Below, one piece after another: positions 1-7,367 of a DNA stretch of 64,000 nucleotides. The notes beneath the pieces were generated by a model. It was not told the origin of the DNA, ran no database searches, and worked only from the letters and a program-made list of their open reading frames with translations. Position numbers and translations under genes: made by a program. Every line of letters begins with the position of its first letter. Positions within the stretch are counted from its first letter, which is position 1. This stretch comes from Corynebacterium sp. (GTDB lineage: Bacteria > Actinomycetota > Actinomycetes > Mycobacteriales > Mycobacteriaceae): the NCBI GenBank assembly GCA_030531005.1, contig JAUMTW010000004.1, positions 106,917-170,916 of the forward strand, given 5' to 3'.

Positions 1-445
1 GATCAGTCAAACATGCGGCTAGTTCAGTGAGGCGTTCTTCGCCATTGTTATCGGCAACCAGCGCTCGCTTTTCATCGACTAATTCCACCAGGGTTCCAAG
101 TTGGCCAGTGCTAGTAAAGGAGGCAACCTCAACGATTTGGCTGCCTTCGCCTAAACGAACCTGGATGCCGGGGACTAAATCACCGATCTCCACAGTCGGT
201 AAAATCGCCAGGCGCATGCGTCGCCCGGCGGTAAAGACTTCCGCCGTTTTGCCATTGGACGATAGCTCTAAGAAAGTGCCATAGGTTGAAGGTGGGGCGG
301 CGATTTCTTCTAATTGGGCGTTTAAGATCTGCAGCTTATCGCGCGATGCTTGGAGTAGTTCGGTGAGCTTTTCATTACGGGTGCGCAAGTGCTCAATCAT
401 GCGCGTTTGTTGTTCTAAAGTTTGGGCTGAATCCGAGGATCGCAT
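1..445 (-). CDS. arc: ARC/Mpa-type AAA+ ATPase, N-terminal part (runs off the window)
   Basis: Only the first 148 codons are present; the gene continues beyond base 1. The start is ATG at 445 (MRSSDSAQTLEQQTRMIEHL). Residues 1-50 are a charged coiled coil (EHLRTRNEKLTELL, LQASRDKLQILNAQLEEI). An OB-fold-like segment follows (YGTFLELSSNGKTAEVF, then a repeat of that type). This is the N-terminal layout of actinobacterial proteasome-associated ATPases (ARC, Mpa), which form hexamers through these coils and OB rings. Corynebacteria keep ARC although they lack a 20S proteasome (family knowledge). The AAA+ module itself is outside the window. It lies downstream of trmI on the same strand, separated by 338 bases. 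Confidence 0.85.
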   Translation of the reverse strand, partial: MRSSDSAQTLEQQTRMIEHLRTRNEKLTELLQASRDKLQILNAQLEEIAAPPSTYGTFLELSSNGKTAEVFTAGRRMRLAILPTVEIGDLVPGIQVRLGEGSQIVEVASFTSTGQLGTLVELVDEKRALVADNNGEERLTELAACLTD

Positions 446-783
446 GGGTATAAGCCTACCCTCTTTTCCTGCAGCCTTGGAACCAGCAAAGTCATGCAAC
501 TCAGGAGTACAAGTACACCTTGGTAAACCAGTCTTCAAACAGCGAGCATTCCATCATTACTTGGGCAATTACTCAATTACTTGGGTGCGGCTGAGACATG
601 CACCATCGACACAGAAGCCACCATCGACACAGCAGACACAGGAGCAGTAATAGTAAGCCCGTTGCTCTAAGCGTGTATTGCCTGGAAGCTAAGACAGCGT
701 ACCCGCACAAGCCCGTGCCACGTGCCCGGGCGGCACGACTAGGGCTTATGTAGTACAGGCAAAACTCTGGAGGAGCTACTTCC
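446..783. other. Intergenic stretch between trmI and arc
   Basis: These 338 bases show no convincing coding frame. They contain a short imperfect tandem duplication: CACCATCGACACAG followed by A/C and AG occurs at 601-617 and 619-635 (18-base period). The promoter of arc probably lies close to 445-560, but I cannot point to convincing -35/-10 boxes. The 722-744 part is GC-rich. Confidence 0.5.
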
Positions 784-1620
784 CTACTTGCGCGCCTTAC
801 GCTGGGGACGTGGTGGGGTCACGCCATCAGCTAAGCGACGGGTGTGCACCAAGAAAGCTGTGTGCGCATTCATTCGGTGCTCTGGGCGAGTAGCCAAACC
901 TTCTACGCGCCATTCACGCACTAAAGACTCCCAAGCACGCGGCTCGGTGAAACAACGCTGCTCCCGAATTCCCTCCATCACCTTCATTAGCTGCGGTACG
1001 GTTGCCACATACGCCATAAAAACGCCACCAGGGATGAGTAACTCACGCACGGTATCCAAGTGCTCCCAGGGAGCCAGCATATCGAAAATGATGCGATCAA
1101 CAGGGCCATCAACATCTGCTTGGGTAACTTCACCGACATCACCTAAGTGCGGATGCCAATTCACAGGTTGCGAGCCGAAAAATTGTGCGACATTATCCTC
1201 GGCGAAATCCAGGTGATCTTGGCGGATCTCATAGGAATAAAGAGAACCTTGATCACCAATCGCACGCAGCAGGGCCATAGACAGCGCACCGGATCCAGCG
1301 CCAGCCTCTAATACGCGAGCTCCTGGGAAAATATCACCCTCAATGAGGATCTGGGCGGTGTCCTTGGGGTAGATGACCGCCGCACCACGGGGCATAGAGA
1401 GCACATGATCGACCATTAGGTGACGGAAGCAAAGATACTCATAGCCTTGAGCAGACTGCACCACACTACCCTCATCGCTGCCGATGATGTCGTCGTGGGC
1501 AATAGCACCTTTATGGGTGAAATATTGCGCCCCGTGTTCTAAAACGATTGTGGCGTGCCGCCGCTTTGGATCAGTCAGCTGTACCCGATCGCCTGCTTGG
1601 AATGGTCCAGAATATGCCAT
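784..1620 (-). CDS. trmI: tRNA (adenine-N1)-methyltransferase TrmI
   Basis: This 278-residue protein methylates N1 of adenosine 58 in the T-loop of tRNA. It has a short N-terminal beta domain (GPFQAGDRVQLTDPKRRHATIVLEHG) and then a Rossmann methyltransferase core with the SAM motif VLEAGAGSGALSMALL at about residue 101. The motif-IV-like FDMLAPWEHLD follows at about 180. Length and order fit the actinobacterial TrmI family. The start ATG lies six bases after the aminopeptidase stop, so the two are one transcription unit. The basic tail (RPQRKARK) is typical for tRNA-binding enzymes. Confidence 0.93.
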   Translation of the reverse strand: MAYSGPFQAGDRVQLTDPKRRHATIVLEHGAQYFTHKGAIAHDDIIGSDEGSVVQSAQGYEYLCFRHLMVDHVLSMPRGAAVIYPKDTAQILIEGDIFPGARVLEAGAGSGALSMALLRAIGDQGSLYSYEIRQDHLDFAEDNVAQFFGSQPVNWHPHLGDVGEVTQADVDGPVDRIIFDMLAPWEHLDTVRELLIPGGVFMAYVATVPQLMKVMEGIREQRCFTEPRAWESLVREWRVEGLATRPEHRMNAHTAFLVHTRRLADGVTPPRPQRKARK

Positions 1621-1626
1621 GGTCGC

Positions 1627-2895
1627 TTAACCTACCAGATAGGCATAGCAAGCGTCATATAGCATGCGCAGGTCATCCACCCCGGCAAGTTCGCGAGCAG
1701 AGTGCATCGACAATAGTGGAATTCCGACATCAACAACAGGAATACCTAGCCGCGTTGCTGTGATCGGGCCAATTGTCGAACCACAGGGCACAGAATTATT
1801 ACCGACAAACACCTGAGACTCGAAACCGGCTGCCTCACAGGCGCGATGCCACAGGGCCGCCGTGGGTGCAGTGGTGGCATAGCGCTGATTGGCATTGATC
1901 TTCAAAGCAGGCCCTCGGCCGAGCAGTGGGTAGTTCTCTGGATCATGGCGTTCCGAATAATTCGGATGCACAGAGTGCGCAGCATCAGCCGAGATACAGC
2001 TTGACTGCGATAGCAGTTGCTGGAAGCCGAGACGGTCAAAACCTGCCATCGCCGAAACACGTTCCAAAGCCTGAGCTAAGAATGGTCCTGCGGCACCAGT
2101 TGGGCTCGCACTGCCAACTTCTTCATGATCAAATGCTGCGAAAACTGGGATGTGACCAGTTACAGGTTCACGGGCCGCAGCTTGTAGTAAAGCCATTAGA
2201 CTTGGGTACACACTGCTTAAGTTATCGAGGCGGGCAGCCGCCAGCATGTCCTGATTTGCTCCAAAGACCGTGGGGGCTTGGGCCGGGGTGGTGATTAGAT
2301 CGAATGCGGTAATTTCCTGGAAGTCTACATCTGCTGCTGTGGCAAGTACGTCATAGATCGTGCAGCCAGTATCCACGGTTGCCACAATTGGTTGGACCTG
2401 GCGTTGACGATCAATCTTTAAACCATCATTTTGACTGCGATCCAAGTGGATCGCCAGATGGGGAATGCGTAGCACAGGATCGGTATGAATGAGTTTGCTC
2501 GTACCATCACGCAACACCACCTCGCCAGCAAGCAATAACTCGCGGTCAAACCAGGAAGCCACAATAGGACCCCCATAGATTTCAACATTGGCTTGCTCCC
2601 AATGTGCTTGCTGGAGGCGCGGACGCGCCTTGAGCTTAAAACCAGGAGAATCGGTGTGCGAGCCAACGATGCGGAAACCAGCAGTAATATTTTCTGGTAA
2701 ATACCAGGCAATAATTGCGCCCCCACGGCGGCAGAAATAGCCACCTGGCTCAGTCGGCCAGGAATCAGCTTCGTCCAAAGGTGTAAACCCCGCGGCTTGC
2801 AGCTCTTGGCCAGCTGCTACACTAGCGTGGAATGAACTCGGAGCCTGGGTGAGAAATGATTGAAACTTGCCTAGAAAATCGCTGCCGAAAGCCAT
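1627..2895 (-). CDS. apeB: M18 family aminopeptidase
   Basis: A zinc aminopeptidase of the M18 (aspartyl aminopeptidase-like) family, 422 residues from the ATG at 2895 (MAFGSDFLGKFQSFL). Metal and catalytic motifs seen in order are GSHTDSPGFKLKARP, the FDHEEVGS motif, SADAAHSVHPNYSERHDP, and near the end VDVGIPLLSMHSARE. Family members cleave N-terminal acidic or hydrophobic residues from peptides in the cytosol. An upstream in-frame ATG (2958) would add 21 residues but would overlap the divergent recB-like gene and cross an 11-bp direct repeat, so I prefer 2895, although its GGGAG is very close to the start. It lies directly upstream of trmI. Confidence 0.9.
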   Translation of the reverse strand: MAFGSDFLGKFQSFLTQAPSSFHASVAAGQELQAAGFTPLDEADSWPTEPGGYFCRRGGAIIAWYLPENITAGFRIVGSHTDSPGFKLKARPRLQQAHWEQANVEIYGGPIVASWFDRELLLAGEVVLRDGTSKLIHTDPVLRIPHLAIHLDRSQNDGLKIDRQRQVQPIVATVDTGCTIYDVLATAADVDFQEITAFDLITTPAQAPTVFGANQDMLAAARLDNLSSVYPSLMALLQAAAREPVTGHIPVFAAFDHEEVGSASPTGAAGPFLAQALERVSAMAGFDRLGFQQLLSQSSCISADAAHSVHPNYSERHDPENYPLLGRGPALKINANQRYATTAPTAALWHRACEAAGFESQVFVGNNSVPCGSTIGPITATRLGIPVVDVGIPLLSMHSARELAGVDDLRMLYDACYAYLVG

Positions 2896-2908
2896 ACTCC
2901 CTAGCATA

Positions 2909-2934
2909 CAGGTAATAGGCATGCAGGTAATAGG
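2909..2934. repeat. 11-bp direct repeat in the divergent aminopeptidase/nuclease promoter region
   Basis: CAGGTAATAGG occurs at 2909-2919 and again at 2924-2934, in the 54-base gap between two divergent genes. The second copy overlaps the ribosome-binding site (AGGAAGG, 2932-2938) of the rightward gene. It could be a regulatory site or just a small duplication. Confidence 0.6.
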
Positions 2935-2949
2935 AAGGAACAATGCTTC

Positions 2950-3762
2950 GTGGTGCAATCGCTACCCCGTCCATTAGCTTTAAGTCCGTCTCGGGTCAAC
3001 GACTATGAAAATTGCCCTCTAAAGTACCGGCTCCGCGCTATCGATCGGTTGGAAGAGCCAGAAACCAAAGCTCAAGTGAAAGGCACCTTGGTACACGCTG
3101 TCTTAGAAACTATGCATCAATGGTCCCGGGAAGAGCGAACTTTTCCTGCTGCAGTAAAACAGCTCAAACCCCACTGGGAGACATTATGCCAACAGGCCCC
3201 TAGCCGCCGTACCCTTGTTCCAGAAGGAGACTTTTACCCTTTCCTTGTGGAATGCCGAGACCTGCTCCGCGGCTATTTTCTTATGGAGAACCCGCAAGGC
3301 TTTGATGCCACTGCCTGCGAAGCCTACGTTGAAGACAACTTCGACGGAGTGCCAGTACGCGGATACATCGACCGCATAGATATTGCCCCCACTGGGGAAG
3401 TTCGCCTAGTGGACTATAAAACTGGAAAGAAGCCTGCGCCACGCTTCCAACAATCTGCCGTATTCCAAATGCGGTTTTATGGTTTGGTGTATTGGCGTCA
3501 GCACGACCATATACCGGAGCAGTTACGCCTGATGTATTTAAAAAAGGCTGATTCCATGTATCTTCAGCCGCGTCCTGCTGAACTCAACGCAACCCAACGA
3601 ACTTTAGAACGAGTATGGGAATCCATTCGTCGTGATGGCGAAGCCGGCAACTTCCGGCCCAAGAGAAACGCCTTATGCAATTGGTGCTCGTTCCAAGCGC
3701 TGTGTCCAGCATTTGATGGAACACCGCCTCAATATCCTGGTTGGCCTGGCAGTCAAGGCTAA
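2950..3762 (+). CDS. RecB-family (PD-(D/E)XK) exonuclease
   Basis: This 270-residue protein has a stand-alone RecB/Cas4/AddB-type nuclease domain. Visible motifs are SPSRVNDYENCPLKYRLR at the N-terminus, GTLVHAVLETM (catalytic His), YIDRID and the catalytic VRLVDYKTGK (D and K). A C-terminal Cys triad (CNWCSFQALCP) with the early ENCP Cys would bind a 4Fe-4S cluster, as in Cas4 and AddB. The start is GTG 2950 (or GTG 2953) behind AGGAAGG. An ATG at 2943 is out of frame. There is no helicase domain, which is normal for this actinobacterial single-domain family. The role in DNA repair is inferred. Confidence 0.88.
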   Translation: MVQSLPRPLALSPSRVNDYENCPLKYRLRAIDRLEEPETKAQVKGTLVHAVLETMHQWSREERTFPAAVKQLKPHWETLCQQAPSRRTLVPEGDFYPFLVECRDLLRGYFLMENPQGFDATACEAYVEDNFDGVPVRGYIDRIDIAPTGEVRLVDYKTGKKPAPRFQQSAVFQMRFYGLVYWRQHDHIPEQLRLMYLKKADSMYLQPRPAELNATQRTLERVWESIRRDGEAGNFRPKRNALCNWCSFQALCPAFDGTPPQYPGWPGSQG

Positions 3763-3852
3763 CCAAGCTAGCGGGAGCACTTGTGTAGTTCCTAGACTTT
3801 CAAACGAAAAAGATGTTTGTGCTGAAAATCTGGGTAACACAAGAGAGGTACT

Positions 3853-4092
3853 ATGGAGCAATCGCCTGGCGAGTACTTGATTGAAAAGTACCTCGTTCCC
3901 CAAAAATTGAGTATCTATGACCTATCCAAACAGCTGCACCTAGCAGAGAGCACTACTCTAGGGATCTTGCGTGGAGAAGTTCCTATTACCCCAGAATTGG
4001 CGCAGCTTTTAGGCCAAGTATTCCAAACCGACGCAGATCAGTGGCTGACTCTGCAGCGGCGCTGGGAAGGCAAAGCCGCAGACCAACTTTAG
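3853..4092 (+). CDS. HigA-like XRE antitoxin, no partner toxin seen
   Basis: A 79-residue protein that looks like a HigA-family helix-turn-helix antitoxin: N-terminal PGEYLIEKYLVPQKLSIYDLSKQL, the recognition region LAESTTLGILRGEVPITPELAQLLG, then the typical FQTDADQWLTLQRRWE end. HigA proteins normally neutralise and autoregulate with a HigB toxin encoded just upstream. No HigB-like frame is present on either side, so this is an orphan or a gene repurposed as a regulator. A start ATG with a weak GAGAGG upstream is visible. It lies 90 bases after the nuclease gene at the left edge of the defence island. Confidence 0.72.
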   Translation: MEQSPGEYLIEKYLVPQKLSIYDLSKQLHLAESTTLGILRGEVPITPELAQLLGQVFQTDADQWLTLQRRWEGKAADQL

Positions 4093-4919
4093 CGCGCGGA
4101 CCAGTCCCTTGGTTTCCGGTTTCTCGGCGTTTTCCGTGCACAGCTAGGCGCATTTCAAGGCTTTACCGTATCTCTCGTACTGTATCTCTCGTACGATGAT
4201 GAACACGGTTCCTCGTTCGTGGCACCAGGCTTGCGTAAATCATAGGTACTTTGGCGGTTAGATCCACAGACTTCTGAATAAGTGCGAAATTTGGCAAGGG
4301 GATTTTTATACCGAATCTGTTTACAGTAGATGTACTACTCCCCCTTCCCCCTCCACACACAGTAGAAAAAAGATATAGAAACGCTAGCAACGCTTATCTA
4401 AGCCTCTACAGATAAAATCCGAGAAACTATTCTTGTTGACGCCGATAATGCACAACCAGCCTGTAGCAAAAACTTTTTACTACTGGCTGGACGGTCATTA
4501 AATTGATCAGTTTTGGACCGGCGCGATTAGACAGCGGGATTCCCTACGCTGCAACATGAGCCCCATTCCTGGCCACCCGCACCTAAAACCGAAATTCACC
4601 TTCGAGTATCCCCTAACTTGGAAGATCTAATGTTAAACATTGGAGTGCCCACTCAAGTTGAACTATTCATCTACTGGTGTGGTTGGTCATTGAAGCAACC
4701 ACACTAGATTTTCGTTGCCTACCACATGTGTTTACTCCCCACAGCCTCAAGCCAGGATTGCTTCGATACTTTGCCGAGTAACCTAGGCTTACTGTTTTCT
4801 TTCCGTGACAACTGCGTGGTTACCCGGGTTACCTTTCAGCATGCCTGATAAGCTAAAAGCCCGCACAAAGATTCTCGCATTGAGCGAAGTTTCGTATCGG
4901 AAAGGTTTGACTGCTCATC
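4093..4919. other. Gene-poor stretch before the defence island
   Basis: I find no credible gene in these 827 bases. The stretch holds a 13-bp direct repeat, GTATCTCTCGTAC, at 4168-4180 and 4182-4194 (14-base period). Short frames on both strands lack ribosome-binding sites and resemble no protein I know. Its position between conserved backbone genes and the restriction genes suggests old insertion debris. Confidence 0.45.
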
Positions 4920-6389
4920 GTGGCTCGACTCTCGTATAAGACCATTGAAAGTAACGTTGCTGCCCTAGCTGGACGCGAGGAATACACCAAAGAGATTATC
5001 TTTGAGCTCCTTGCCGCATATGGGCGTTCCAAGGCTTCGATTACTACCTTGCGTCAAGGGCGCATTAATGTAGCTGCGCATCCAGAGGCTGATGAAGTCG
5101 CTCAAAAAGAAGTTGTCTACTTCCAGCCACACCCAGAGCTGGATGGAAAAGATCAAGCCGAGCGCGAAGCGAAACTCTTAGCCGCGGTGGAAGCATTGCG
5201 TACCTCTGAGCAAGTTGTGCGCTATAAGACTCGGTTTCTTATTGCAACAGACTATGAGCTACTTGCAGCAGTTGACACCAAAACGAAGAGTTCCACGGTG
5301 TTTCCTCTTACCAGGATCAACAAGCAATTTGCTTTCTTCTTGCCATGGGCCGGCATGGAAAAAGCCCAGTTTATTCCAGAGCGCCCCGCAGACACTAAAG
5401 CAGCTGAGAAGATGGGAAAGCTTTTCGATGCACTCGTTGAGGCCAACCCAGAGATTACTGCCACTGCAGAGGCTCGCCATAGTCTCAATATTTTCTTTAC
5501 TCGTTTGCTGTTTTGCTATTTTGCCGAGGACACCAACCTATTCCCAGCAGGTGTCTTCACCAAGGCCATTGCCTCGAATACCTTAGAGGATGGCAGCGAT
5601 ACTGCGGCATTGATTGCAGAGATCTTCGAAGTTTTGGATTTACCATACAATGCGCCACGGCGTGCCGAGTTACCAGCCCACTTACAAGTGTTCCCATACG
5701 TGAATGGTTCGTTATTCAGTCATGATGCTGGTTTCCAGGTGCCTGCCTTTGATATCAATTCCCGGAGTATGCTCATCGAGCTAGGAAGGATGATTTGGCA
5801 GGATATTAACCCAGATATTTTTGGTTCCATGTTCCAGGCTGTCGTCGGATCTGGGCAACGTAGTGAATTAGGCCAGCACTATACTTCGGTGCCGAATATT
5901 TTAAAGACCATTGAGCCTTTGTTCTACGACGAACTACTGGAGGAATTTGATAAGGCATATGATAAGCCCCGGCAGCTTGAAAAACTGCTAGATCGCATGG
6001 GTGCGATTAAGATTTTTGACCCGGCATGTGGTTCCGGAAACTTTCTGGTTATTGCGTATAAACAGTTGCGTAAGCTCGAACATGCTGTGCTGACTCGTCT
6101 GGCAATTCTTGATCCGAAGCATCAGACTTTGTTTACGGATTCTGTGATCAAGGTGGAGCACTTTTATGGTATTGAGATCGATGATTTCGCAGCTGAGATA
6201 GCAACCTTGGCGTTGTGGATTGCCAAACATCAAATGAATCAGGAGTATAAGGAAAAGTTCGGAGTGGATTTGCCGCTGATTCCTTTGAAGGCGATGGCGC
6301 AGATTCATCGGGGCAATGCTACTCGCGTTAATTGGGAGGAACTATGCCCGCATGACTTGGATGAGGAAGTCTATGTAATCGGCAAGTAG
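4920..6389 (+). pseudogene. Truncated MmeI-like DNA methyltransferase (N-terminal half)
   Basis: 489 codons that match the first half of the large MmeI-like / class I DNA methyltransferase family (usually around 900 residues). Residues 105-150 carry RFLIATDYELLAAVD and FFLPWAGMEKAQ. The helical spacer follows (AADTNLF-type FCYFAEDTNLFPAG, about 199-212). SAM motif I is IFDPACGSGNFL, with DPACGSGNF at 367-375. The frame ends EEVYVIGK-stop, exactly where the catalytic motif IV (GNPPY) should come. The catalytic motif, target-recognition domain and any C-terminal part are missing. Hence it should be inactive as a methylase. The start GTG 4920 has only a distant GGAAAGG. It is not part of the minus-strand hsd operon. 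Confidence 0.8.
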
Positions 6390-6467
6390 AGTCCGTGGTT
6401 ATGGATACCAACCTACGATTTGGGTGCATGTGTACTTGCGGCTTGATACTAAGCGGTTTTCTCGGTG

Positions 6468-6490
6468 GCGGCTTTTTGAGGCCGCTTTTT
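6468..6490 (+). terminator. Rho-independent terminator after the truncated methylase
   Basis: Stem GCGGC/GCCGC around the loop TTTTTGAG, followed by five T. It reads on the plus strand about 80 bases after the premature stop at 6389, so it may be the local terminator created or left after the truncation. Confidence 0.6.
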
Positions 6491-6537
6491 CATGCTCACG
6501 GGGAGGTTTCCGCACGGTTACGGAGAAAGACTGGCGG

Positions 6538-6586
6538 GTTGGGTTGCACCCAACTGTCTAACGAAACGCGGATTGCGTTAGACAGT
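6538..6586. repeat. Two back-to-back perfect inverted repeats
   Basis: First hairpin: GTTGGGT (6538-6544), loop TGC, ACCCAAC (6548-6554). Second hairpin: ACTGTCTAACG (6553-6563), 12-base loop, CGTTAGACAGT (6576-6586). The two overlap by two bases and end eight bases before the stop of the minus-strand gene at 6594. They probably form the transcription end of the long hsd operon, though there is no strong T run. Confidence 0.65.
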
Positions 6587-6593
6587 ACGGTTT

Positions 6594-7367
6594 TCATCGC
6601 ATGACAAAGTAAGTCAATATGAACAGCAAGATTGAAACTACCACTCCTGCTACTGCGGCAAATAGGGTCCACCAGCCTTGATACATTGCTTGTTTGTGCG
6701 CTGCATTAGCGTTTCCATCGGATTGGATGATCGCTTCGTTAATAGCATCAACATTTTTATTCGTCTCACCTAAATAACGTTTGGTTTCTGTAGCTTGGGC
6801 AACTAAGGCTGTGAGTAGCTCGATAGTTTGCTCTTCTCTGGCGATTTTCTCTTCCTTATCAATCCTTCGTTGCTCCCATACTTCATCCAGCCCTTCCGGT
6901 GTATGTACAGGCGAAGTAGTTATATCTGCGGAGGGGTAAGTAGGGATTCTTGCGGCTGAAAGTGTTTCAGATACCTCAAGTGCGGGTTTGAGAATCTTCT
7001 GTATTGCCGCAGGCTGTTCCTTCCATACAGCAGATTGTGCGAGCACGGCTTTCACCGCAGGTGAGTTGATGACTTCTTCAATAGCTGAAGTTTGAGATCT
7101 AATGGTCTCTAAAGAAGGTCGCATTGCTGCCGTTACTCTCGCTGATTGCTCTTGAGCAGCTCTGATTGCTGGAGAGGTAACGAGATCTGAGATTCCCTTA
7201 GTTGACGCCTGCAACCTCTCCAAAGTGGGTCGCATTTTTGCCGCTAGTTCCTGGTTACGTTTAACTGCCTCGGCATGATGTGGGTGGGATTCATCTTCAA
7301 CAGCTTCGATTAGTTCTCCAAGCGATGGCGACCAGTTTTCTGGCTCATTCGTCTCTTCTTCGCTCAT
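6594..7367 (-). CDS. Unknown membrane-anchored repeat protein coupled to hsdR
   Basis: A 257-residue protein I do not recognise. Its start overlaps the hsdR stop by four bases, so translation is coupled. The N-terminus is acidic and soluble. A roughly 37-residue unit is duplicated: MRPTLERLQASTKGISDLV...SPAIRAAQEQSA from residue 45 and MRPSLETIRSQTSAIEEVI...SPAVKAVLAQSA from 82, with a third weak start LKPALE near 126. Residues 161-215 are predicted helical and charged (QRRIDKEEKIAREEQ). One transmembrane helix sits at 232-254, leaving an almost absent C-terminal tail (tail-anchored). It may place or control the restriction enzyme at the membrane. That is inference only. Confidence 0.75.
   Translation of the reverse strand: MSEEETNEPENWSPSLGELIEAVEDESHPHHAEAVKRNQELAAKMRPTLERLQASTKGISDLVTSPAIRAAQEQSARVTAAMRPSLETIRSQTSAIEEVINSPAVKAVLAQSAVWKEQPAAIQKILKPALEVSETLSAARIPTYPSADITTSPVHTPEGLDEVWEQRRIDKEEKIAREEQTIELLTALVAQATETKRYLGETNKNVDAINEAIIQSDGNANAAHKQAMYQGWWTLFAAVAGVVVSILLFILTYFVMR

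Noticed and set aside
788-1216. Open plus-strand frame opposite trmI
   Set aside because: It is the antisense shadow of the methyltransferase gene, with Arg/Ser-rich composition and no ribosome-binding site.
4168-4194. CRISPR-like direct repeats
   Set aside because: Only two 13-bp copies with a one-base spacing; no array, no cas genes.
4163-4390. Minus-strand frame in the gene-poor stretch
   Set aside because: No ribosome-binding site, no similarity to anything I know and biased composition.
6395-6604. Short plus-strand frame after the truncated methylase
   Set aside because: It runs through the terminator hairpin and the inverted repeats, which argues against coding.
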